Shown here in pieces: positions 11,476 to 23,343 of a stretch of 64,000 nt of DNA. The stretch's first letter is position 1. Every line of letters begins with the position of its first letter. Source of the stretch: Verticillium longisporum (taxonomy: Eukaryota > Ascomycota > Sordariomycetes > Glomerellales > Plectosphaerellaceae); contig JAETXT010000009.1 in NCBI GenBank assembly GCA_019188255.1, positions 2,542,001-2,606,000 of the forward strand. Reading direction: 5' to 3'. The notes under the pieces are model-generated. The model had not been told where the DNA came from, searched no databases, and saw only the letters and a program-made list of their open reading frames with translations. The translations under genes and the position numbers were made by a program.

Positions 11476-12044
11476 TGCTTTGCGCCTGGTCTCCCCCTCG
11501 TCCGCATTCTAGTCATGGACCCCGTCAAGTTTATGATCATGGGCAGGGTCCCGGCTCTAGTTTCGGCTCATGCCCCGATACCACCTGGTTCGGTACTGTT
11601 CGTCCATCGCCCCCGCCCGGTTCTGGTGTCCCCTTTCTGTTCTGGCCATTTTCGGTCCACGGCAGTAGGAATTCCCAAAGCCGGTACTTCAACTCGCACC
11701 AACTGCCTCGTCAGCTATCCTTGTGTCCCCATTTCGCAAGAACCTCGATGTAGGTATCCGCCCCTACAACCGCACGGGCGGCGCCTCAAATAGTATAGCC
11801 TAGTGCTTGGCATCTTGCATCTTGCATCTTGGATGGCGCTTTTTTTTTTTACGCAGCCCACGTCACCAAAGCCTCAGTGTGTTGCCAACGCTGCTTTCCG
11901 CGGCAATTGCCGGCGTAATTTCTTTGACCGGCGACCTTTGGGGACTCAATTGGCTGCTTGGCAGGACAGGCTACCCATTGTAGGGGAAGTCGGAAAGTAG
12001 GCGAGAACGACGAGGCAGAAAAGAGCAAGCGCGGCTCAAAGACA

Positions 12045-12112
12045 GAGAGCAGGGAGAGAGAGAGAGAGAGAGGAAGAGAGCGGCGGAAATACAGAGAGAC
12101 AGAGAGAATGAA
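12045..12112 (+). repeat. GA-rich simple sequence
   Basis: Purine tract with (GA)n runs and GAGAGAGG variants. Simple repeat in the sge1 upstream region. Confidence 0.7.
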
Positions 12113-12492
12113 GAATGCTGGGCTGGCCAAGGACTGCCGCACCAAAAACGGGGGACCGAATCAGAGCCTGCCTTAGCGTTTCCGTCTCGAGGAGCTACTT
12201 GCGCACTGGAGGTGGCTGCAGTCCGGCAGCCGTCCTAGCGCACCCTTGCTGTTCAAGACACGAGCGAGACAAAGAACACGCACCCAATCGGCCGTCCCCT
12301 TTGCAACCCAGTCAGGCGGAATGCGGCGGGAAGGGCGAGAAACAGTTGTATCTACCTTCAGGTCTGCTTGTGTTGACCGGAAGCATGAGTGGGGCCATCA
12401 TGTTGTTGTTCATGCTGGTGTGTGTGTGGTGCTTGGTCTTAAGCTATTCACTTGTAAGGTAGGCAGGTGAAGCTCGTGCTTGTTCTCGCAGT

Positions 12493-12635
12493 CATGCTCA
12501 TGCTCTAGCTTAGCTTAGCTCCTACTCCTGCTCCTGCTCCTGCTCCAGCTCATGCTCATGCTCATGCTCATGCTCCTGCTCCTGCTCCTGCTTACAAGCT
12601 TGGGCTTATGCTCAGGCTCAGGCTCATGCGTGTGC
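12493..12635 (+). repeat. Hexamer tandem repeat CTCCTG/CTCATG
   Basis: Blocks of CTCATG and CTCCTG alternate: about four CTCATG units flanked by three or four CTCCTG units on each side, with degenerate copies (CTCAGG) at the right edge. Both strands keep open frames in places because the unit is six bases long, but nothing indicates a gene. Confidence 0.8.
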
Positions 12636-13186
12636 GCCAGAGATTGACATTACGAAGAGCTTTGGAACCAGATTCGAGGCCAAGACCAAAGCCGCCAACG
12701 CGAGGGAAGCAGATCGTCACTGAAGATCTTGGTCCGAGTGGAAGCCACCTCCAGGCTTGTCCAAGCTGGATTTAGAACACGCGTGACAGCTCGAGATGTC
12801 TGACCTCAACCGACCACTGGGTGCCACCTACCTACCCGTCAATGCAACGAAGCAGCAACCAGTGCCGGGTGGGTTCACAATGGGATGCAACGATAGCCAG
12901 CCATGAGCCTCGGAAGGCTGACGGATGAGATCTCCCTCTCTCCCTCCCGTCCGGAAAAAAAAACATGGACCAAACTCGTCTTGACGGACCTCGTGGGAAG
13001 CAGGCGCATCTTCGCGACTGACGCAACAATAGAACAGTATCAAGCTTCGAGCATGGACCAGGGGTGCGATGCCAAGGACCAAGGGTTAGGGGACACAGAG
13101 CGCCGGCGGCGGCGGAAGAGGGGGAGGAGGGGGCAGGGAAGCAGAAGACGGAGAGGAAGTGCCACACACATCACAGCTTGAAGTAT

Positions 13187-13262
13187 TGGGGGTGCTTGGG
13201 GTGTTGGGGTGATGGGGGTGATGGGGTGATGGGGCTATGGGGCGATGGGGCGGCGGGGGTGA
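13187..13262 (+). repeat. G-tract array with GGGGTGAT units
   Basis: Eight or more runs of four or five G separated by 3-6 bases (GGGGTGAT, GGGGCGAT, GGGGCTAT). The spacing would allow G-quadruplex formation on the plus strand. It lies far upstream of sge1. Confidence 0.75.
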
Positions 13263-16200
13263 ACATAACTGTCGCTGAACCGTGCTCGCCTTTTGCTCGC
13301 TAGGTACTTCAACTTCCTCCCTAACGTAACAGACCTCACCGACCCCTTGTGCTTAGCCTTGATACGTAGCGCGGGGGTTTTGAATTAATGCTATCCCAAA
13401 TGGTAACCGGAATAACATAATGCCACCGGGGGGGGTTGACCTTCTTGTAGGCTTGGCGGCATGAGCTGCCAGAAGCTCACTTGCCTAGGCCGGCAAGTAC
13501 TCAGGCAAGCCAGGTGCGACGCACGGTTTTTGCTTGTGTGCAGGTAGGTGGCTGAGTCTTCTCGCCGTCGATGTGGCTGAGTGGTCTGACTTGGCAAAAA
13601 TTGTCCTTCTGAGAGACAAGGTACTATGCGCTCGCCATGGTTGACGACAGCACCTGGAAGTACCTACTTGCCCTTTTGCCTCTCGAACAAGTACCTCCCT
13701 CAGGCACAACACTTGGGGGCTTGATCCACTGAGGAGATCGACACCTGCCCCCCCCCGATCCACCCCTCTCTCTTCTCCCACTCCCCATTATTGATCCAAC
13801 CCGGGCACATATCAGTTATCCACAGGAACCCAATTGTTCCATGTACTCATTACAGCAGACGCACTCTCATTGTACTTACACGCGTCCCTCTCTCCCTACA
13901 TCGTGACGCTCTGTATTGCTTTCTGTCGGCCAGCAGTGCAGGGTGGACCAGGTTCATGGGATGATCGGCGCAGGCTCGCCTTCTCTCGCCGACGAGGAGC
14001 TTTATGCACAGAAGGCATCAGGCATTGCCGAGAAGCATAACAAAAATTCTGCAGCTTCCGCTGAAACCCGATCAGGAGGCACATACATGTACACCACCCA
14101 TCCACGCGCATCCTCTGAAAACAGTTTCAATGCTGCGGGAAGGGGGAAGAGGGAGCTGTTGAAAAGGGGGCCCATTTCCTGCGCACATCCACTGGAGCAG
14201 GACGGTGCCGGGTTGCCGGGCCACTTCTTTGCTGTATCAACTGGATGAGCACGGTGCTTGTTCTCAGTCCTCCAGTCTGTGCCTCGTGCGTCTCTTTTTG
14301 CGGCTATCGGCTCCCCCCTCCAAGGTCAGGTTCAAGCTTGGGTACAAGCTCCAAGCAGCTCTGACGAATAGTGCCCGCTGTTCTTGGGTCTAGCGTCTGA
14401 GACCGGCCGGCACTTGTCATGACGGAGCCTAACTCTAAAATCGACGCTGGCTGTCAACATTGGGGCCAACACTCGGAAGACGAACCCGGTAGGTTGCGCT
14501 ACTGCCACGGTTACTGTGAATGCAACGCTGGCTTGGGCTGCGGCATATTCGCCTTCCCCTCCCTCCTCTCCTCTTCCAACACACCTCTTTCTTCTATCCA
14601 CCCGCCCTCCCATGTAGGGCTCATGTGTCCCCAACTTACACGTTACCTGGACAGATGCCTTGTCGGGTACTGGGCCATGTGTTGCTGCTTCAGTGCCTGC
14701 TCAGGTCCATAGGTCCCGACCTCACATCTCCGGGAGGGCGGGTGTTTCGAGACGGAACGTGATCAAGGGGACGCAGGGGACCTGTAGATCCTAGGAGTGG
14801 TACATGTACAACGAGTAAGTGGACCACCCACTGTGCAGCCAAGCCAGGCCACAAGGCCGCCAGGGCGGCGCATCACTCTCTTGTCTCTCTCTCTCTCTCG
14901 AATGCATTAGGTGCATCCTGTCCTTCAACGTGCTCCTTCATTTCATATTCGTCACCACCTGGCATGTTCCGAGATAGGGAGGGGGTCCAGGCAAGGCCAA
15001 CTTCTAGGACAGGGTAACCGGATGCCCGAGATGGACCGCCAGCATGGCAGCCCTGCTGGTGTTGGGATCAACAGCAGGCGATTAGGTGGATATGGAACCA
15101 ATGGCGCCAGCACGGAGCAGGCTCCGAGCCCTGCTCAGTCGGATGTATTTTGGTGCCGAGAAGGCGGTGCCGTGACAAACCCGGGGCTTTTTTTCTCATT
15201 CATTTGGTCCATATCGGCCCCAGTCTATCCCAACTTGTTGATATTGGTTTTCGTTGTAAGGCCGTTCTGCTCGTGATCCTCATTTCGAATTCAAGCCGGT
15301 GTGTCTATCGAGTTTTGACACGTGTATCCACCCTCGCACCAGACTACCAGGGGTAGCGTCGACCTGCCATTCAGTCGTGCAGCTGAGGAGTCGAGATATA
15401 GAAGGACGGGTGCCCTAGTAAATTATGGATGCAGCATGCCCATCTAATGGGCTGTGGATATGTACGACTGTACATGTAAGTATGGTCGTTGGCCCACCTC
15501 GTCCTGGCCGACTTGTCACAGGCCATGTCACGTTTCAAGGTATGGGCAGCGGTAGGTACTCGCAACGATCAAGCACGTCTGGCCACACAAGCGTGAGCAA
15601 GCGCCTTTCCAGGAATGTCACCCACCCCCTTGACGAGTAGGACCTTGGCCCGCCTCTCCACGAGCCTTCACGAACCGCTGTCAACAAGCTCCTTGGTGGA
15701 CTCGTACACTCTTAAGGGCAGGCAGCTAACTATCTGGAGCGGTCTGGCAAGCCTGCGGGGTCCGTACGTTTCGACGCTAGTCTGCACATGCGCCCGCGAG
15801 GCTGCGCCCTGCGCTCCCTTTCCCCTCCCCCAACTTTGCAGGGACCCAGATGTACATGTACAGTAATGTCCTGCGGGTAGGGATGTACCGTTCAAGTACG
15901 TACACGTAGGTGGGAGGTACATGTACATAGTACGTGAGCAAGGAGGAAATCGTTTGCTGCCTTCAGCCCCGCCCAATGAAGGCTTGTCTCGCCTCGCCGC
16001 CGTGACATTACCTCGCACCTGTTCCAAACGCCGCGTACCCTCGACCTAGCACTGATTACTTTTAGCATCCTTGCCGAACTGGCTGTCCCGAAAACGATCT
16101 CTAATCATCTGGGACGGGTAGCATGGGTCCTAGCTACGGTATGTGCCAGTACGAACATCAAAGGGCCAAGCCCAGCCCTGGCCAGCTCGCTGCCTTGCTC

Positions 16201-16422
16201 TGCCACCTGTAGCGGCCAGGCTGTGTGAGGACTATGTACATGTAGCACAATCACATTGCCATCATCGGGGTGTCGTCCAGGTCTGTACTGTACGTAATGC
16301 TTGAGCACAAAAGCAACCCAAGCAAGGGTACATGCCCTGCCGCCGCCATAAAGACTCGAGTCTGTTCTCCCTTTCGTTTCGGGCATAATATGTGCCTCAT
16401 GTTAACTACACTGCGAGACAGC

Positions 16423-18907
16423 CTAATAGCGCTTCATGAAGAGCCATGGTCGATCAGCAGCCGTGTCATTCGACGAAGCGCCATAAGCCCTTGACGGTGC
16501 AACCATGGGTACCGGCACCGCTCCTCGAAATGCCTCTAGCATCTTCCCAGCCTCGCCTGCACCGCTAAGCCCCCGCTTGAACGATCGCCTGTGTTCCGAG
16601 TGGGGACGAGGACGCCACATTCCCAGTTTCGGCACGTGAGTTTTGCCCTGCCGGATCCCCGCTCTTTCGTGAGTCGACCCCTGTACAAGATGTCCAAGTC
16701 AGTCAGGGGCGAGACGCGTACACTAAACGTCCAGATGTAGCATGCTGCGACTCACCACGCGCTTTCCGACAGATTGGCACTCCCGACGTAGGCCCATCCC
16801 GCTCCTGGGTCGTCTTGGCCACCTGTACCGTTGGGCTGCACAAAGATGATTTTGTCGTGCATGAGAACTCCGCGTCTTGTACTGATTGCATCTCGAAGCA
16901 TGTCTCGTGGGAACGTCGCAGAGCCCCACCACTTCTCTTGGAAACAGATTGTGCCGCCAGCCTATGGCACATATAGTTAGCCGCATATGATCCATAGAAA
17001 GTCGGCGCGAGCACCTCTCCAGTCGAGCTGAGTTCACTTACAGCCTTGCCGCCTCGGCTTTTAGCGACTGTGTCTTCCGTGGGAAAGTATATCCGCATCT
17101 TAGCCCCAAGCGCCTTATCACTGTCTGTCGCAGTCGCAGCGAGAGCGGTCTTCGTGTTCCGTCGGCTTGGCTGGTCCACTCCATCCTTTTGACCGTTGTT
17201 TAAGCCTGGTGGAAGGTAAGAGCCTCGTGAACCAATGGAAGAACAGGTCTCCGTTTGACGTACCTTGGCACGCCGTGTATATCGTCTTGATAAACGAATT
17301 ATCGATCGAACCCAGTGATGACGTCTGTACGTATGAAATCGTCAGATTTGTCCATCGAAAGACCTCTCTGAATGCCTGTGGTCATGTTTCCTCACCACAT
17401 AGTCAACGGAGATAGGCTTATCGGTTGACAAGCCCATTGAATGCACGGCACGACTCAAACCATGGTATCCTACGCCAAGTTGTCAGAACCCAGTAGTCAG
17501 TGAGCCTTGTGAAAAAGGCATCACGATGTAGAAGACAAGATGCCCTACCTGTCTCCCCAGATAGCTGGTCTGTGTGGCCTCCAGCACTGCCAGCATTGAT
17601 CAGCAAAAAGCAGTGACACGAGGCTCCAAGCCAGATCATGAATCTTGCGAAAAAAGAAATGCAGCGTAGGCCGTGAAGGGCCGTGAAAGCTTACATGGTG
17701 TGAATGAAACGGTAGCGCTCCGTCTCAGTGAAGTCGAAGTTATCGAGGCTCTTGACCAGACTCTCGTCCAGTCCCTGTGCCCGAAGGAAGCGTCGCAGCT
17801 CTGTGCCAAAGGAAACTCCCGCGGCATCATGACCTCGGATTGCATCTCTATCCTCTGGGGCTTGAACGATTCGTGGAAGATCAATGAGAAAAACAATCTA
17901 TACTGTCAGCAGACTGGTCCGTAGATGAAGTGTGAGGCCGAATCTCTTTTGATGGAACTTACGTTCTCGAGCACTCCCGTCTCTCCCCAGTCGTAAGGAA
18001 CCAGGTTACCAGATGGTACAACAATGCGCAAGTGACTGGCAATTGTCAGTAAACCGTGAGAAGTATTCGTGCGGAGAGGCCAGTCGATTACTTTGGGTAC
18101 TTCAACAGTTGCAACTTCGAATGCATACAGCCAATGCCGTGCATGGGAGGAAAGCAGAGTTTGATTCGGCTGCTGGGTACGTTGGCCCTCAATGTCTCTT
18201 GCTGCAATATGGTCAGCAACTGAACACTTGACCTTGGTTGAGAGCACGCTGAACATGGGTCATACCTCGGCGCCGTTCTTTGCATACGCAATGAATACCA
18301 TCCTGGTTCTGGCAGTGTCGACTTTGGACAGGAACCAGGGCTCATCCCACTGGAAAGATGACACGACAGCTAGCTCGAGCTTGTCCTTCTCGAGGACTTC
18401 TTCAATCTTGATGTCGTCATCTGTCCGCGGACAACTATGCACCCACGTTCTTTTGACGACTCCTCTCGGGAAGCGTAGCTCCGGCACTTGGCGCGTGGCT
18501 TGGTTTCCATTCGAGGCCGTGACACCCATTGAGATCGAAGCTGGCGCATCCTGTCTCAACATAGTTGGATCATTCGACCCTGGTGTTGCTGGTGTTCTCA
18601 GCCGTTTGCCTTGCGGCCCATCGAGCGAGGCATCTTCAGCCGTTCGTTTGCGAAGCCGCTGTAGGCGCGCCTCTTCCATTTTCTTCCTGTCCATCAACCA
18701 TGATTCCGGACCAGCGACCTTGACTATCTGGTCAAGAGGCTTGGTGCCTTTGGGTGTAGGCTCTTGCTCCGAGGTTCTGGGGTCTTCTGCCTCCTGCTTT
18801 AGAGATGATGCGATTGCAGCTTTGAGAGCCTCATCTTCGTCATAATCGCCATTGACATCTTGGTAAGAAGTTTCTCCAGGTTTCTGGTTCGGTGATGGCG
18901 AAGCCAT
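16423..18907 (-). CDS. tdp1: Tyrosyl-DNA phosphodiesterase (Tdp1) family protein with N-terminal UIM
   Basis: Phospholipase D-superfamily enzyme of the type that removes tyrosyl and other adducts from DNA 3' ends. Ten exons: 18907-18266, 18201-18092, 18035-17963, 17897-17695, 17586-17549, 17469-17396, 17324-17264, 17205-17042, 16961-16756, 16680-16423; about 609 aa. The N-terminus (about residues 10-25, DEDEALKAAIASSLK) is a ubiquitin-interacting motif. Both catalytic HxK motifs are present: MHSKLQLL with NLVPYDWGETG, and GVLMHDKIIFV followed by YVGSANLSESAWG. Other family marks are FPRGVVKRTW, TGYHGLSRAV, MRIYFPTEDT and CRNWECGV. The last exon has one frame break at a run of five C (16570-16574). 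One more base joins CRNWECGV to the conserved PVPM...RPWLFMKRY tail. ATG 18907 is used; the upstream TTG is not. Fungal UIM-Tdp1 proteins are known, so the fusion itself is not new. Confidence 0.9.
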
Positions 18908-19784
18908 CTTGGTTTTGAATTTTCCGAGACCTAGCCCCCGTTCTCGAAGGTTCGTTAATGGCAATGATGGGTTATGACTTCTTGCCTGCGTGGGAGGCGG
19001 GCAAAAATTGGACCAGGCGTACGAGTACTTCGGATGTGGAAGAGAGTACTCTGAGCTCTACTAGTGCTCAAAATACGCTGACCGGCGAGATAATTATTGG
19101 ATCAGGTGGCCTTGGTTTTACATGCGAGAGAGCAAGACCATGTGCGAGGCTTGGATGAGGATTTGTGACCCCTGGCGAAGGTGGTCTACACGTCCCTAGG
19201 TACACATGCGCCACATCAAACGCGACTTGACCACGAGACCACGTGACATCATTTTTGCCCAATGTCAAAGCAATTCCTCACATTCACAGGGACAGGAGAA
19301 ACTGTCTCATGCTTTCGACGTGATGGGACCATCGATCCACCGACCAAGCGCTAAGTCTCTAGACTGCAGTAATTTTACTGAGAATACATTACTGACATCA
19401 TACGACTTGAAGCAGCTTGTCATGCAGTCGCAACGTCCAGAGGGAAAAATAAATTGATAAGCATTGTATACAATAGCAGTTTCGCTGTCCTTGTCAAAAC
19501 CTGACCATCGCGTGGCTAAAGTGCACAAGCGAGCACAAAGGAGACACGCTGTACGATGCGCCCTGGAACAATGTACCAAGCCTTGCCTGATTGACGTTCC
19601 GTCATAGTAATGAATCCGGGTCTCAGATGTAGAGATCAGTCCGACGCCAGCCACCATGATCCTCCCATGCAAGCCAAAAAAAGATCCTTAACCCTTGCAC
19701 CGCAGTGAGAACAATCATGTGCTGCAAAGCTTTCCCACGAAGACTGTCGTAGATGAACAGAGACATGAAATCAGGAGATTCAAA
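18908..19784. other. Intergenic, tdp1-like promoter and 3' flank of the decapping-enhancer gene
   Basis: 877 bp between two minus-strand genes. It should contain the tdp1-like promoter. No supported gene or repeat is visible. Confidence 0.45.
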
Positions 19785-20855
19785 TCAAGACAGTTTAAGA
19801 ATTCGCCTCAAGTCATCCTCCATTGCTAGCAAGCCCGCAGGCCGGCTGGCAGGCGCGGAAGAACTCACCAAGGCCTCGTTTGGGGGGGCTGGATGCATTG
19901 TTTCTGAGCCCGAGTTCTTGGGCCCGAAAAGGTATTTCTTCAGGGCTTCTGTTGGGTCTTCGTGAAGCTGCGACGGCGAGACTCCACTGTTTGTAGGTTC
20001 CGGGACTGGGCCGCGTGCTGCGCGTATGCGGTCTTGATAGGGAGTGGAAAAGGCACGCCCAACCGGCCGTCCTGGAACACCGTCAAGCTCTGCCATGGGG
20101 ATACCGGACGAGGAATGCTGCTGGAAAGGCTTGTCCCTAGGCAATCCGTAATGCTGTCGAGGCATTGTTTGAGATCCTTGAGGCATAGCGGCGGGAGAAA
20201 ACAGGTTTCGGCTGGTAGAGGCATCGCTGACGAAGCTAGGGCGACGAGCCTTCTCCTTCTCCGCACGATCGGCTCTGAACATAGCCTCTAGTGGTGACTC
20301 ACGCGCCTCGTTGGCTAGTGGCCGCTGCGGAGTCGGCATTTCTGGCTCCGTAGCGGGCGGAGATGGCTGTTGCTGGGCATCCTGGTGGCGAGTCTGCGTA
20401 CTAGGCGATCCAGCAAATGACTTATAAAAACTTGGTATCGGCAAAGCAGATGGCGCCGGAGAAGCGTGGAATGTAGCGCCAGCAAAAGCGGCCGAAGACG
20501 GCAGCTTGGTTACGGCGGCGCTGTTCGGAGTGGTCTGGCGCGCAGTTCGTGCGAAGTCGGGAGAGGCTGTCGATTGCTTGGGACGAGCCTTGTTGTGACT
20601 ACCTTGGTTGGTGGCATTTTGATTGTTATTGCGTGCGCGCGAAGCTCTCGCAGAGCCCTGCTGGAAAGCAACAGGCTGCATATCAAATGCGGGAGAGCCC
20701 GACTTTTGAGGTGTGGACGGTTGAGGGCCCTGATCATACCCCATCTTCGAAGTCACTGGCAAGTCGTTCTCAGACGCATACATCCTCTGCAAAGCGGGTT
20801 TGCCGTTATTTCGGGCGGCGCGACGGCGCGACGGCGTAGGTTTCGCCTGCTCCAT
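19785..20855 (-). CDS. Edc1/PNRC-like mRNA decapping activator (disordered)
   Basis: 356-aa, almost wholly disordered Ser/Pro/Gln/Asn-rich protein from ATG 20855 (MEQAKPTPSRRRAARNN). The telling part is residues 124-143 (20486-20427): FAGATF, then SPAPSA, then LPIPSF. This matches the two-part PNRC/Edc1 short motif, in which an F/YAG element stimulates Dcp2 and an LPxPxF element binds the Dcp1 EVH1 domain. The N-terminal basic RRRAARNN and C-terminal DLRRILKL are also typical of fungal PNRC-like proteins. There is no folded domain. The 30 extra codons upstream start with TTG and lack ATG, so they are excluded. Role in mRNA decay is inferred from the motif alone. Divergent from RBX1. Confidence 0.75.
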   Translation of the reverse strand: MEQAKPTPSRRRAARNNGKPALQRMYASENDLPVTSKMGYDQGPQPSTPQKSGSPAFDMQPVAFQQGSARASRARNNNQNATNQGSHNKARPKQSTASPDFARTARQTTPNSAAVTKLPSSAAFAGATFHASPAPSALPIPSFYKSFAGSPSTQTRHQDAQQQPSPPATEPEMPTPQRPLANEARESPLEAMFRADRAEKEKARRPSFVSDASTSRNLFSPAAMPQGSQTMPRQHYGLPRDKPFQQHSSSGIPMAELDGVPGRPVGRAFSTPYQDRIRAARGPVPEPTNSGVSPSQLHEDPTEALKKYLFGPKNSGSETMHPAPPNEALVSSSAPASRPAGLLAMEDDLRRILKLS

Positions 20856-22107
20856 TGCTGTACTGGATTTCGGAGCAGGTGTTGCAAGACTTGATGATAT
20901 GGAAGAGCCAAGTTCGCCGAGGAAGGCGAAGGTCGCTCGAGGCAACGGAGCTGACGTTTTGGGTGTTAGGAGGCGCCCAGTTCGTGCGGGGGAAGGCAGT
21001 CTCGGGCGCGCGTTTGTTGCGCCGGTTGACGATGCACGTGAGTGTTATGGGATGCCCGGCTGATGTCGAAATGAGATGGATATGTCGGTGATTGTGATGT
21101 AGGCGCAAAGAATCCTGCTCATGGTGGAGAGGCAAGACGTTGGGTTGGAGGCAACCCTTGACACGGAAGTAGGCTGTGGGAGTAGCCAAGCAGCCCTGTT
21201 GGTTGACGAAAGCGGATGTTGAACGCAGATGACAGGATGTGCATGTATGTAATGTGGGGCCGAGGGGTAAAATAGGCCGTATGCTGGTTCAGCTTGGTGA
21301 CGTGGGTTAAGAGCAAGGCTGGCATGGCACGTGACCGACAGCCAACCTTGTCGTCCCGTCCCCTCTGCCAAGCACCTGTCTGTGGAAAATGCACAGATTC
21401 TGCCCAGGGCAGGTATTCTAAATCCTCTCTAGTAAGGTAGCAGTCATAGTTAGACAAATCAACTCCCTCCCGTCATCGAGCAACCCAGGAAGATGAGACC
21501 ATGAGGTAGTTGTAGCCTATAGACATACGCACTATACAAAAAAAATAACATGCCTGCTAGCAGAAGGGCGTGTGTTCTGGTTTCCTGCGTAGACAGGCAG
21601 GCACATTGGAACTGAAAGGTTTCGTTTTGGCACTGTGCTCTAAGCACCCTATTGGGTAGGCGACAAGTTCACGTTCCCCCCTCCAAAAGAGAGGACCTTG
21701 AGTAGCAGTGACCAAAGCAGGTGCCTCCATCCAGCTTGCCCAAAGAGCGCCTCCTCGAACACACCAGCAACATTTGACCAGACAAGCTTTCCTCTTGCTA
21801 CCTACCTAGGTACCTACCTTAGGTACGTAGGCTCAGAATTCCCAACTTGATTCGTCCTTGTCCCTTCCCTATAGGCGTCACGCCGTCCGACAGCAGCTGG
21901 CAATCGTCCCCCGCGAGTCGCTCCGAGCTTAGCTTACCTAGTCCTCTAGACCTTGAGGGAACTTCCTGGACCCTGACTTTGATCCATACCTCCCTCTATC
22001 CAGCGACGAAATCCATACGGTTCTTGTTACGATATTCGTATCACACTTTACGGCAACTTTAACTCACCCGAACACATCAGCAACCCCCGCAGAGTCACCA
22101 GCGAATC
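20856..22107. promoter_or_regulatory. Divergent promoter region, EDC1-like/RBX1
   Basis: 1252 bp between two gene starts. It includes an ACCTACCTAGGTACCTACCTTAGG palindrome block at about 21799-21828, roughly 300 bp before the RBX1 start. Reading frames here are short and lack similarity that I recognise. Confidence 0.5.
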
Positions 22108-22670
<563 letters not shown>

Positions 22671-22897
22671 GGAGAGATGGGTCATTTGCCTAAGGGCCCG
22701 TCGGCAGGAAGCACGCAGGCAGAGAACGTACATCTGATGGGGCAGCGGCAACAATGGGAGGTGGCAACAACGAGGGCGGAAGAGCATGATATCATGGACC
22801 AACAAACAGCCAGCACGAATAGCGCTTCTGGCACGACGGAACTCGCGTACTTTGATATGAACCACTGGCAACTTCTCATCTGTTTTACTCCCGCTCG

Positions 22898-23343
22898 TCA
22901 TCCCGTCTTCTCCACGACTGTGATGTCGCCGACAGCACCTTGTGGTTCCAGCCACTTCACTGGGTGCCGGTTGTAGAATGGCCAGGGTGGCACGACAACA
23001 AGGAACGTCAGCGCCGTGCCGCCTAGCCCAATATAGACAGCCAGCTTGATATCTTGGAGGATGAAGCCGACGATGAACGTGAGTACCTGGAACACAAAGA
23101 CGGTGTGATCAGCAAATGGTGGCCATCAAGGTTGGTCTCAAGAGGCAAAGGCGAGACGTACCCCGAACGCAGAGAGCAGAAAAGTAGACAAGAGCTCGGC
23201 CTTCTTTTGTCCTTCAAAGTCCTGTTGGTGACGCAGATGGGTCAGCGGGAGGGAGCGCCAAGGATTGGACTGATCCGTCTATGACAACATACAATCTGGC
23301 CCTCGGCGAGATCCCGAACTTGGTCCAGAATCTGTTCAGCCAT
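22898..23343 (-). CDS. spc1: SPC1, signal peptidase complex subunit 1
   Basis: Small non-catalytic subunit of the ER signal peptidase complex. Three exons, 23343-23293, 23221-23162 and 23086-22898, give 99 aa. The protein reads MAEQILDQVRDLAEGQIDF, then two hydrophobic segments (LLSTFLLSAFGVLTFIVGF and LAVYIGLGGTALTFLVVVP) joined by LQDIK, and PPWPFYNRHPVKWL, all standard for SPCS1. Exon phases are 0 throughout and the intron borders are GTATGT, GTACGT and CAG. No oddities. It was not visible as one open frame because the first exon is only 51 nt. Confidence 0.94.

Larger units (their letters stand above)
9472..16422. promoter_or_regulatory. Almost 7-kb gene-free region upstream of the WOPR regulator
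   Basis: No reading frame here is convincing: the larger ones (for example 10146-10637 minus, 163 aa) lack an ATG start and are low complexity. The region contains simple repeats (listed separately), CT/GA tracts, an ACCTAGGT palindrome at 10952-10959, G-tracts at 13187-13260 and six TACATGTA palindromes between 14084 and 16244. Parts close to 9472 are probably the long 5' leader of the sge1 transcript. The far end is the 3' flank of the TDP1-like gene. Non-coding transcripts are possible but not visible from sequence. Confidence 0.5.
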
